NCBI RefSeq assembly: GCF_000613245.1
Contig: NZ_HG964936.1
Coordinates: 1,277,662-1,341,661 of the forward strand
Reading direction: 5' to 3'
DNA length: 64,000 bases
Source of the DNA: Mycobacterium asiaticum DSM 44297
GTDB taxonomy: Bacteria > Actinomycetota > Actinomycetes > Mycobacteriales > Mycobacteriaceae
Each line of letters starts with the position of its first letter. Position 1 is the first letter of the stretch. This document shows positions 17,234 through 24,857 of the stretch, piece after piece. The translations under genes were made by a program, and so were the position numbers. The notes below the pieces were generated by a model. It was not told where the DNA came from. It saw only the letters and a list, made by a program, of their open reading frames with translations, and did no database searches.

Positions 17234-17563
17234 TCAGGTTGGGCCGTCAAAGCCGAACAAATTCATGCTGAGCATGTCGATCGACGTGCCCGGCGAGGTG
17301 GTTCGGGTTTCCACGACCAACCCCCGGTCGCCGTGGAAGATGGCTTCGGCGGTGAACTGAAGCCTCGGCGGCTGCGCCCACTGGTTCAGCAACATCGCGC
17401 GTACCGCGTCTTCACCATCGAAAACCATTCCGGTAGGGATGATTTCGTACCGTGGGTGGGTGAAGGTGGCCATTGCTGCATCGATGTCGCAGGCGTTCTC
17501 GGCGGCGACATGGCGAAGTACCAATTCCTCGCGAACTCGCCGCAACCCGGCGTCGCTGCTCAC
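17234..17563 (-). CDS. SnoaL/NTF2-fold protein, C-terminus lost to an apparent frameshift
   Basis: The readable frame gives 109 residues (RRVREELVLRHVAAENAC, HPRYEIIPTGMVFDGEDAV) ending abruptly after NLFGFDGPT. Adding one C to the CCC run at 17241-17243 extends it through LILERCYFDRMLV to a stop at 17145, making 139 residues, normal for the family. The start GTG overlaps the DUF35 gene stop (GTGA). SnoaL-like proteins act as isomerases, hydratases or accessory folds; no specific role is clear. Confidence 0.8.
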   Translation of the reverse strand: MSSDAGLRRVREELVLRHVAAENACDIDAAMATFTHPRYEIIPTGMVFDGEDAVRAMLLNQWAQPPRLQFTAEAIFHGDRGLVVETRTTSPGTSIDMLSMNLFGFDGPT

Positions 17564-17967
17564 TGCGGCTCCGACGGCGGCTGGAAGACTGGGAGTTGGC
17601 GGCCGTCGCCGAGTGGGACCCAGCTGACCTCGACCCGGTCCCCAACGACGGGTATCGCACCAAAGACGTTGGACATCATTCGGGCGCCTTCGTCCAGATC
17701 CACCAGCACTACCGAATACGGAACCTTATCGGCCAGAGCGGGAAACGCGGGCCGGTGGTGCACGCTGACGGCGTAAACGACTCCCTTGCCGCTGAGCTTC
17801 TCCCACCCCAGCGATGTTTCACCGCAATATGGGCACACGTACCGCGGATACCACACCAGTCGGTCACAAGGGCCGCAGCGTTGCATGGTCAGTTCGCGGC
17901 GCCGGGTTGCGTCCCAGAATGCCGCTGACACTGGGCTGGGATCGGGCACTGGCAGGGTCTCGCTCAT
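17560..17967 (-). CDS. DUF35 protein (rubredoxin-like zinc ribbon plus OB fold)
   Basis: This 135-residue protein has a zinc-ribbon with two Cys pairs (RCGPCDRLVWYPRYVCPYCG) followed by an OB fold (GKGVVYAVSVHHRP, VPYSVVLVDLDEG). Start and stop overlap both neighbours by four bases. DUF35 domains partner thiolase-like proteins; in cholesterol side-chain degradation the ChsH2 DUF35 domain binds Ltp2 to form a retro-aldolase. The thiolase-like gene directly upstream fits that arrangement. Confidence 0.92.
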   Translation of the reverse strand: MSETLPVPDPSPVSAAFWDATRRRELTMQRCGPCDRLVWYPRYVCPYCGETSLGWEKLSGKGVVYAVSVHHRPAFPALADKVPYSVVLVDLDEGARMMSNVFGAIPVVGDRVEVSWVPLGDGRQLPVFQPPSEPQ

Positions 17968-19136
17968 AGCGTGGCCTCCGTTCCGAGGATCACGGTGGAG
18001 GTCGCCGACAGCACTCCGCCGGTGCCGTGCGCGACCGCCGTGTGCGCGTCCGGCACCTGCCGTTCGCCGCAGTCACCGCGCAGTTGGCGGGTGGCCTCCA
18101 CGAGCAGGAACGCGCCGAACGCACCGGGATGGGTGTACGCCAGACCACCGCCCGAAGTCTGGCCTGGCAGCGCACCGCCCGGGGCCAGCGCGCCGCTGCC
18201 GACGAAAGGTCCGCCTTCTCCCTTGGCGCAGAAGCCGAGATCTTCCAACGCGAGCAGGACGGTGATGGTGAACGAGTCGTACAGCTCGACCACGTCGATC
18301 TCGCCCGGGGTCAGCCCCGCGGCCCGGAACGCAGCGGGGCCCGACACGGCGCCTGGCGTCACGGTGAGATCGGGCATTTGCGAGATCATCGCGTGCGATG
18401 CCGCCGAGGCCGCCCCGAGGACCATTGCCGGCGGCCGGCGTAGCTCGCGGGCGCGATCGGCGCTGGTCATCACGATGGCCGCGGCACCGTCGGTGACCAG
18501 GCAGCATTCCAATTTGTGCACCGGTTCGGCAATGAAACCGGACTCGAGTACGTCCTCTACCGTGATCGGATCACGCAGGTAGGCAAGCGGATTCCGCTGC
18601 GCCCAACGCCTGGTGTCGACGGCGATCTGAGCGAGCTGCTCAGCGGTGGTTCCGTAAGTGGCCATGTGGCGGTTGGCGGCCAACGCATACGCGCTGATCG
18701 GCAGCATGACGCCATAGGGGGTTTCCCACTCCAGCCGCTCGGGTGTGGCGAAGACGCCGAGTCCCTTCTCGCCGCGCTTGCGGGCCGCGCGCGGGGTGGA
18801 GGCGTAGACGATCACGACGGTCTCGGCGACGCCGGCGGCGATCGCCGCGGCGGCATGCTCGACATAGAGCCCGTAGCTGGCACCGCCGGTCTGGGTGGCA
18901 TCGGTGAACCTTGGTGCGATCCCGAGATATTCGGCCAGTTCGACCGAATGCATCAGGGTGCCGCCGGTGCAGGTACACAGCCCGTCGACGTCGCGCAGCG
19001 ACAGGCCGGCGTCGGCCAGAGCCGCCGTGATCACGCGGGCCTCCAGCTCGCGCACCGGAACATCGATCACCCCGGACGGCGAAACCTCCTCGGCCACACC
19101 GACGATGGCAGCGGCACCCCGGATCTCGGCCGTCAC
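17964..19136 (-). CDS. Thiolase-like protein, probable aldolase subunit (Ltp2-like)
   Basis: This 390-residue member of the SCP2-thiolase superfamily lacks the nucleophilic Cys at the usual site (TQTGGASYGLYV has none). It keeps two Tyr-containing segments, VVELYDSFTITVL and GGLAYTHPGAFG, like those serving Ltp2-type aldolases. With the coupled DUF35 protein it probably performs retro-aldol cleavage of a beta-hydroxyacyl-CoA instead of thiolysis. It sits between the acyl-CoA synthetase and DUF35 genes with four-base overlaps on both sides. The aldolase assignment is inferred; true thiolase activity is unlikely. Confidence 0.88.
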   Translation of the reverse strand: MTAEIRGAAAIVGVAEEVSPSGVIDVPVRELEARVITAALADAGLSLRDVDGLCTCTGGTLMHSVELAEYLGIAPRFTDATQTGGASYGLYVEHAAAAIAAGVAETVVIVYASTPRAARKRGEKGLGVFATPERLEWETPYGVMLPISAYALAANRHMATYGTTAEQLAQIAVDTRRWAQRNPLAYLRDPITVEDVLESGFIAEPVHKLECCLVTDGAAAIVMTSADRARELRRPPAMVLGAASAASHAMISQMPDLTVTPGAVSGPAAFRAAGLTPGEIDVVELYDSFTITVLLALEDLGFCAKGEGGPFVGSGALAPGGALPGQTSGGGLAYTHPGAFGAFLLVEATRQLRGDCGERQVPDAHTAVAHGTGGVLSATSTVILGTEATL

Positions 19137-20635
19137 GCTTGCGCCTCCTCGAAGAGTTTGCGTAGTCCTGGTTGGCTGACCTTCAGCGAAGGCGTCCGGG
19201 GCAACTCGTCGACCACGATCAACCGCGCCGGGACTTGGTAGCGGCTCAGTCGATCGCGCAGGAATTCCAGCAGTTGGTCAGGTGTCGCAGTGGCGCCGGA
19301 GGCCAATTCGACCGCGGCGACCGGGACCTGACCGAGACGCTCGTCGGGCAATCCCGTCGAGCCTGCGTCGCGCACCGCGGGATGGCTCCGCAACGCCTTG
19401 ACGATGTCGTTGGGGGACACCTTGAAGCCTCCGCGGATGATTGCGTCGTCGGTGCGGCCGTCGATGAACAAAAAGCCATCGCGATCGATGCGACCGAGAT
19501 CGGTTGTGGCCACCCAGTGGCCGCCGGTGGTCCGTACTTCGATGCGTCCCTGCTGCCCAGCTGCCATTTCGGTGCCATCCGTGACGGATACGATACGAAC
19601 TTCGCGCCCTTTCTGCGGCCGGCCCACGCTGCCTCGCTTCCGCTCCGCCCACTCGCGGTGCAGCGCGAGGTTCCAACCGGCGACCCCACCGGCGAACTCG
19701 GTGGCGCCGTAGGACGGCAGCACGGCCACGCCGTAGCGCTTTTCGAAGGCGATCTGCACCTCCGCCGGCAGGGGCGCCGTCCCGGAGGTCACTACCTCGA
19801 CGCTCAAGAACGCTTCGGGGGGCACGTCGGCATCAAGGACCATTGCCAACGCTGACGGAACCAAACTGACGGCACGGGGGCGATGACGGGTGACCAGATC
19901 GACGAACTCCGGCACCCGAAACCGCTCGAGCAACGCGATCTTTCGCCCCTCAGAGATGTTGAGCAACGTGCGGAACAGCCCAGACATGTGCACCAACGGT
20001 GAGGAGACGATCGCCACTCCTGACCGGAGCCTGACCTGTGGCTCGCCGGACGAGCTGTAATGTGCACTCGCGGCCGCAATAGTGTGCTCAAAAGATCGAT
20101 ACGACAGTGGAATCCGCTTGGGCGGACCGGTAGTGCCGCTGGTCAGCATCTCGACGGCAATGGGGTCGGGATCCAGGTGCGCCGCGCGGAACGGTCCCGG
20201 GCCCAGTCGGTCCAGGCCGGAGACGGATCGGCAGGCGGTCGGATTGATGTCGACCTGCAGCCCGAGCGCGCCGCCGGCGGCCAGGGGGACGTCAAGGCGG
20301 CGCCAGTCCGCCGGCAGTGCAATCAAAGCAGGTACCCGCACGCCGGCGATGTCGGCGTTCAAGCCGGTGTCACCGTGCGACGGGTTGATCGTCACCACAC
20401 AACCACCCGCGAGCAGCACGCCGAGCAATGCCCCAACCATCGCCGGATGATTGCGCAGGATTAAGCCGACCGCCGGACGTTGGCTCAAACCTACTGCGGT
20501 CAGTCGTTTCTCGACTTCGCCCGCGATGGTCGCCAATGTCTGCCAATCAGTCCAACTGTCTCGGTACTCAATGGCGGGTGCGGCTGGGTCGAGTGCCAGA
20601 ACCGCGCGCAGGCGGGCGGCCAGCGGCTGGCTCAA
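19133..20635 (-). CDS. AMP-dependent acyl-CoA synthetase/ligase
   Basis: This 500-residue ANL-superfamily enzyme has the P-loop VEMLTSGTTGPPKRIP, the motif LPSYGATEFAGG, and a C-terminal subdomain DAIIRGGFKVSPNDI...RTPSLKVSQ. The last Lys there is the expected adenylation lysine. It activates a carboxylic acid to its CoA ester. The start is TTG overlapping the upstream flavin gene stop (TTGA). It is the CoA entry point for the reverse operon that includes the aldolase pair. Confidence 0.93.
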   Translation of the reverse strand: MSQPLAARLRAVLALDPAAPAIEYRDSWTDWQTLATIAGEVEKRLTAVGLSQRPAVGLILRNHPAMVGALLGVLLAGGCVVTINPSHGDTGLNADIAGVRVPALIALPADWRRLDVPLAAGGALGLQVDINPTACRSVSGLDRLGPGPFRAAHLDPDPIAVEMLTSGTTGPPKRIPLSYRSFEHTIAAASAHYSSSGEPQVRLRSGVAIVSSPLVHMSGLFRTLLNISEGRKIALLERFRVPEFVDLVTRHRPRAVSLVPSALAMVLDADVPPEAFLSVEVVTSGTAPLPAEVQIAFEKRYGVAVLPSYGATEFAGGVAGWNLALHREWAERKRGSVGRPQKGREVRIVSVTDGTEMAAGQQGRIEVRTTGGHWVATTDLGRIDRDGFLFIDGRTDDAIIRGGFKVSPNDIVKALRSHPAVRDAGSTGLPDERLGQVPVAAVELASGATATPDQLLEFLRDRLSRYQVPARLIVVDELPRTPSLKVSQPGLRKLFEEAQA

Positions 20636-21705
20636 ACTGCGGCGGCCGCGAGTTCGGTGGCGGCCGGAATCACCTCTTGGGCAAACAATTTCATCGACTC
20701 ATAGACCTTCTTGCGGTCCATCGCCCCGCCGCGCGACATGCGCAACATGATGTTGCGCCAACCCATGTCGATCACGGTCCGCATCTTGGTAAGAATCCGG
20801 TCGGGGTCGCCCATGAGAGTGAGGTGGGAATTCAGCACTTGTTCGTAACTCTGCTTGTCGTGCTTTTCGAACCAGTCCGAGTACGCCTTGTAATCGGCCG
20901 GTATCTCCCCGCCCCGCTCGAAGGGGTTGGAGTACTTGCGGTGGGTCTGAATGGACAACTCGACGCTGTCCCGTGGATAGCTGCGGGCGAATCCGTCGTC
21001 CTGGTGGCAGAAGGCGTTGAGGAGCGCCCAGACATTGCCGGTAGCGGCATCGAGACCCTTCTTGGATTGCACGTCGAGGTAAATATCGAGTGCGCCCTGC
21101 AGATCCGGATCTACTTGATATGGATTGCCGATGATCGCACCGAATCCTTTGTCGGCCAACCACTCGAAGCTCGATGGTGTTTTCATCACGGTGCCCCAGA
21201 TCGGCACCGGACGCTGTACCGGCCGCGGATAGATCGTGACGTCGTCGATGTGAAAGTACCTGCCGTGGAAAGTGACGTTCTCCTCGCTGAGCAAGCGATG
21301 AACAATCTCCACGCATTCCTGATAACGTCCCGTCGCCTCGTCCATCGATACACCGAAGCCCTTGAACTCGTGCGACTGGTAACCGCGACCGAAGCCGGCA
21401 TCGAACCGCCCGCCGGAAAGCGTATCGACCAAAGCGATGCGCTCGGCCAGTTGGATCGGACTGTGAAACGGCGCGACCATGCAGGCGGTACCGATCCGGA
21501 TACGGTCGGTCTGTGCGGCAATGGCCGTGGCAATCTGCGGCAGGTCGGCCAGCATCCCGTAGGGGGAGAAGTGGTGCTCGGCCAACCAGACTTCGTCGTA
21601 GCCGAGTTCTTCGGCCCAACGCGCTTCCTGCAGTACGTTGGCCAGCACTTCCCGGTCGCTGAGGTGGTTCGGCTTGTCGCCGAGGATGAATACGCCGAAT
21701 CGCAT
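20632..21705 (-). CDS. Luciferase-like (LLM class) flavin-dependent monooxygenase
   Basis: This roughly 357-residue TIM-barrel flavoprotein has MRFGVFILGDKPN at the start and the family signatures EELGYDEVWLAEHHF, RIRIGTACMV and LSGGRFDAGFGRGYQ. Members use FMNH2 or F420 to oxygenate substrates, including Baeyer-Villiger and desulfonation reactions. ATG 21705 fits the conserved N-terminus; the frame runs to 21765 but through the promoter. It leads an operon of overlapping genes: ligase, thiolase-like, DUF35 and SnoaL-like. Confidence 0.92.
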   Translation of the reverse strand: MRFGVFILGDKPNHLSDREVLANVLQEARWAEELGYDEVWLAEHHFSPYGMLADLPQIATAIAAQTDRIRIGTACMVAPFHSPIQLAERIALVDTLSGGRFDAGFGRGYQSHEFKGFGVSMDEATGRYQECVEIVHRLLSEENVTFHGRYFHIDDVTIYPRPVQRPVPIWGTVMKTPSSFEWLADKGFGAIIGNPYQVDPDLQGALDIYLDVQSKKGLDAATGNVWALLNAFCHQDDGFARSYPRDSVELSIQTHRKYSNPFERGGEIPADYKAYSDWFEKHDKQSYEQVLNSHLTLMGDPDRILTKMRTVIDMGWRNIMLRMSRGGAMDRKKVYESMKLFAQEVIPAATELAAAAV

Positions 21706-21815
21706 GCCGTCCTCCCGTCCCGGGCCTCGCCGGGGTTTCGAACAAGTAGTTGCAGTAACTGCCACTATATTGCACGATTAAACAGATGACGTCAATCCGT
21801 ATAGCAGGAGGATGA
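21706..21815. promoter_or_regulatory. Divergent promoter region, LLM operon and MaoC operon
   Basis: This AT-rich spacer holds the short palindrome GCAGTAACTGC (21752-21762) and CACTATATTGCACG. A Shine-Dalgarno AGGAGGA at 21805-21812 serves GTG 21816. The TetR gene at 22646 is three genes' width away in the forward unit and is a candidate regulator. Confidence 0.45.
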
Positions 21816-22643
21816 GTGGGCCTCACCGCATCCGTGATCGGGAAAACCTTGAGCCCAAGCACATTCCGCTGGGACGCTACTGACGCGATCCTGTATGCGC
21901 TGGGCGTCGGGGCCCGCCCGCCGGCAGAACTACCGCTCCTCAACGAGGCGAACGGACCGGAGGTGCTGCCCACTTTCGCCCTGATAGCCAACTGGTGGGC
22001 GGTCAAGGACCTGCGCAGCGCGCTCGACCTCGGGACGTACCCGATCGTGCACTCGGCGCAGTCGCTCGTACTCCATCGCCCGATCGGTCCCAGCGGCGAA
22101 CTGTCGGTGCAGGCCGAGGTTTCGGCGTTGTGGGATAAGGGCAAGCACGCCGCGGTGGAGGTGGTCGGTCGTGGATGCGATGCCCAGGGCACCGTGTTCG
22201 TCGCCCGTTCGCAGACCATGGTCCTGGGCGCGGGCGGGTTCGGCGGTCCCCGTGGTCCCAGCGCTGAGCCCGATCCCGACGCTGCGCCGGATGCGGTGTA
22301 CGACGACGTGATCCGGCCCGAACAGGCCGCGATCTACCGACTGTCCGGAGACCGTAATCAGTTGCACATTGACCCCGCAGCGGCCCGCAAATTCGGCTTT
22401 GACGACGTCTTCCTGCACGGTTTGTGTACCTTGGGCTTCGCCGCGCGGGCGGTGATCAATGCGATCGGCGGTGGAGCTCCGCAACGGTTGACATCGTTGA
22501 GTTGTCGATTCGCCAAACCCGTGCAACTCGACGCTGAGTTGCGTACCCAGATGTGGCGAAGCGGGCAGGAGGTCCGGTTCCGAACGTTGCAAGGCGACGC
22601 GGTGGCGCTCAGTTCCGGAAGTGCCACCCTGGCAGGAGGTTGA
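21816..22643 (+). CDS. MaoC-family enoyl-CoA hydratase (double hotdog)
   Basis: This 275-residue protein has two hotdog domains. The C-terminal one has the R-hydratase signature YRLSGDRNQLHIDPAAA with catalytic Asp/His, then DDVFLHGLCTLG. The N-terminal one (FRWDATDAILYALGVG) is a degenerate copy, as in mycobacterial HsaD/ChsH-like and peroxisomal hydratase-2 enzymes. It hydrates trans-2-enoyl-CoA to (R)-3-hydroxyacyl-CoA. It starts a forward operon with a TetR gene two bases downstream and an SDR that could oxidise its product. Confidence 0.92.
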   Translation: MGLTASVIGKTLSPSTFRWDATDAILYALGVGARPPAELPLLNEANGPEVLPTFALIANWWAVKDLRSALDLGTYPIVHSAQSLVLHRPIGPSGELSVQAEVSALWDKGKHAAVEVVGRGCDAQGTVFVARSQTMVLGAGGFGGPRGPSAEPDPDAAPDAVYDDVIRPEQAAIYRLSGDRNQLHIDPAAARKFGFDDVFLHGLCTLGFAARAVINAIGGGAPQRLTSLSCRFAKPVQLDAELRTQMWRSGQEVRFRTLQGDAVALSSGSATLAGG

Positions 22644-22645
22644 TC

Positions 22646-23278
22646 ATGGATCAACGACGAGCCCGCGGGTTACGCAACCGTCAAGCGCTGATCCAAGCGG
22701 CCGTCGAGTTGTTCACCGCGCACGGCTATGAGTCGGTCACCATCGAGCAGATCTCGGCCGTCGCCGGCGTGGCACCGCGGACCTTCTTCCACCACTTCGC
22801 CGCTAAAGAGGACATCTTGTTCGACGGGTACGCCGAGCGCTTGGAGGAGGCCACGCGCCGATTCCGGGCCGCCGCGTGCCAATCGTCGAACTCACTGTGG
22901 GACGCCCTGGCGGATGCGTCCTCGGCGGTGGCCCGGGCAATAGCGGAGTCACCCGAGATCTTCCTGGCGCGCGCACGGATGTACCACAGCATGCCCGCGT
23001 TGCGCGCAACGATGCTGCGGATCAACGAGGACTGGATTGATCAACTCACTGCCGAAGTAGCCCGATGGTTGAATAGCGACTCCGCAGCCGATTTGCGGCC
23101 GCGGCTGGCTGCGACGCTGATCAACAGTGCCAACCGGGCCGCCATCGACGTATGGGTCGCCGGTGGCGGTAAGGCTGACCTACGGCGGTTGATGGCCGAT
23201 TCGGTCGAACTACTACGGCCCTCCGTTGCTGCGATCGAACAAGCCGCAACCGGCGCGGGAAGTCAACGTGTCGGATGA
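22646..23278 (+). CDS. TetR family transcriptional regulator
   Basis: This 210-residue regulator has a DNA-binding domain NRQALIQAAVELFTAHG, SVTIEQISAVAGVAPRTFFHHF and KEDILFDGYAERLEE. ATG 22646 follows CAGGAGGT; the frame continues upstream inside the MaoC gene, which is spurious. It is embedded in an operon between MaoC hydratase and SDR genes, overlapping the latter by 11 bases. A repressor in its own catabolic operon usually gives substrate-induced feedback; the target site is not proven. Confidence 0.92.
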   Translation: MDQRRARGLRNRQALIQAAVELFTAHGYESVTIEQISAVAGVAPRTFFHHFAAKEDILFDGYAERLEEATRRFRAAACQSSNSLWDALADASSAVARAIAESPEIFLARARMYHSMPALRATMLRINEDWIDQLTAEVARWLNSDSAADLRPRLAATLINSANRAAIDVWVAGGGKADLRRLMADSVELLRPSVAAIEQAATGAGSQRVG

Positions 23279-24017
23279 GGCGCTGCCGCTGGCGATCGTC
23301 ACCGGGGGAGCGCGGGGCATCGGTGAGGCCATTGTGGCGGAGCTGATCGCCACCGGCCATCGGGTGGCCGCGCTGGATGTCAATGCCAAAGCCATTGCTG
23401 TGGCCAAGGATTCGAATGCAGCCCGGGCGGGGCTGCTGATGCCGGTCGAGTTGTCTATTACCGACCGGGATGCGGTAGAACGCGCGCTTGGTGAGCTGGC
23501 CGAGCGCCACGGACCCGCCCATGCGTTGGTCAACAATGCCGGCATGACCCTACCTGCAACCTTTTTGGATCAAACCGATGAGGACTGGGATCGGATCGTC
23601 GATGTCAACCTCAAGGGTACGTTCGTGGTGGGTCAGGTCGCGGCCCGGCAGATGGTGGCCGAAGGCCGCGGCTCGATTGTCAACGTCAGCTCGGTCTCGG
23701 CTCATGGTGTGCGCACTGGTCCGCCCGCGTACGCGGCTGCCAAGGCCGGAGTGGAAGGACTCAGTCGGTTGATGGCCGTCCAGCTGGGTCCGCTCGGAGT
23801 TCGCGTCAATACCGTGGTGGTCGGTACCACGGCCACGCCGTGGTTACTGTCGCGCAAGAGTGAAGACGAGCTGGCGCGGATGCGCCGAACGACGCTGACC
23901 GGCCAGATCGGGGATCCTGGCGACGTAGCCAGCATGGTCGCATTCCTGTGTTCTCCTGCGGCCAAACACATCACCGGCCAGCTCATCTCGATTTCCGGTG
24001 GGCAATGGATGCCGTAG
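23268..24017 (+). CDS. SDR family oxidoreductase
   Basis: This 249-residue classical SDR has GGARGIGEA cofactor motif, NNAG (VNNAGMTL) and active site NVSSVSAHG...YAAAKAG. It resembles FabG and 3-hydroxyacyl-CoA dehydrogenases. GTG 23268, inside the TetR tail, places the Rossmann strand correctly. Following a MaoC hydratase, it plausibly oxidises the 3-hydroxyacyl-CoA product. Confidence 0.92.
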   Translation: MSDEALPLAIVTGGARGIGEAIVAELIATGHRVAALDVNAKAIAVAKDSNAARAGLLMPVELSITDRDAVERALGELAERHGPAHALVNNAGMTLPATFLDQTDEDWDRIVDVNLKGTFVVGQVAARQMVAEGRGSIVNVSSVSAHGVRTGPPAYAAAKAGVEGLSRLMAVQLGPLGVRVNTVVVGTTATPWLLSRKSEDELARMRRTTLTGQIGDPGDVASMVAFLCSPAAKHITGQLISISGGQWMP

Positions 24018-24037
24018 CGGTTGCGCGGTACAGTAAG

Positions 24038-24056
24038 ACACTTAGTGCTTGAGTGT
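24038..24056. promoter_or_regulatory. ACAC-N2-AGTG-N5-GTGT element before crotonase
   Basis: ACACT (24038-24042) and AGTGT (24052-24056) form inverted arms nine bases apart. The layout matches the site near 13285-13303, suggesting the same regulator. It lies 15 bases before the start codon of the crotonase at 24071, where repressor binding would block transcription. Confidence 0.45.
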
Positions 24057-24070
24057 TTAGCTATGTGAGG

Positions 24071-24844
24071 ATGGCCGTGGATCTGAAGCGGATTTTGTTC
24101 GATGTCAGCCAACACGTCGCGACAATCACGATCAACCGCCCGGAGCGGCTCAACGCGACCGACGACCTCACCCGCACCGAATTGGGCATGGCATGGGCTC
24201 GAGTGCGCGAGGACCCCGGTATTCGGGTCGCCATTATCACCGGCGCCGGCGACCGGGCTTTCTCTGCGGGACAGGACATCCGGGCCACCGCCGAGGGTGG
24301 CATCCGCAACAAGATCCCCGGCTCGCGCCTGCATCACAACGTCTGGAAGCCGGTCATCTGTGCGCTGAACGGCATGGCGGTGGGCGGCGGTCTGCACCAA
24401 GTGGCCGACTCGGATCTGATCATCGCGGCCGAACACGCCGAGCTGATCGACACGCATCTTGCGGTCGGCAATGTCTTCGCCCTTGAGGCCGCGGTGTTGT
24501 TGCGCAGAATGCCGTTGTCCATGGTCATGCAGCTGGCGTTGATGACCAAGGAGGGTCGCATCAGTGCTCAGCGCGGCTACGAGATCGGGCTGATCAACGA
24601 AGTGGTGCCCGCCGACCAACTGCAGGCCCGGGCGCGCGAAATCGCTCTGGGCATCGCGAAATTGTCACCGGCGACCGTGCAGGCATCCATCAAAGCGATG
24701 TGGACCAGCCTGGATGTCGGACTGCACGCGGCGAACGACGTCGCCTATCGCTATGTGCTGCAGCATCAGCTGACCCATCCCGATTATCGAGAGGGGATGG
24801 TCGCGTTCGCCGAGAAACGTGAGCCTCGTTGGGTCGTGCAATGA
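24071..24844 (+). CDS. Enoyl-CoA hydratase/isomerase (crotonase family)
   Basis: This 257-residue crotonase has RAFSAGQDIRATAEGG and ALNGMAVGGGLHQVADSDLI, followed by HLAVGNVFALEAAVLLRR. ATG 24071 is chosen; the ATG at 24053 overlaps the dyad. The next gene, an acyl-CoA synthetase, starts 13 bases after this stop, so both share one transcript with the SnoaL-like and dehydrogenase genes that follow. Confidence 0.91.
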   Translation: MAVDLKRILFDVSQHVATITINRPERLNATDDLTRTELGMAWARVREDPGIRVAIITGAGDRAFSAGQDIRATAEGGIRNKIPGSRLHHNVWKPVICALNGMAVGGGLHQVADSDLIIAAEHAELIDTHLAVGNVFALEAAVLLRRMPLSMVMQLALMTKEGRISAQRGYEIGLINEVVPADQLQARAREIALGIAKLSPATVQASIKAMWTSLDVGLHAANDVAYRYVLQHQLTHPDYREGMVAFAEKREPRWVVQ

Positions 24845-24857
24845 CGGCGGATACCCA

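Noticed and set aside
20428..22219. Large frames on both strands (453 and 506 codons) around the LLM and MaoC genes
   Set aside because: Both run through the strong coding regions of the LLM monooxygenase, synthetase and MaoC genes and have no family similarity.
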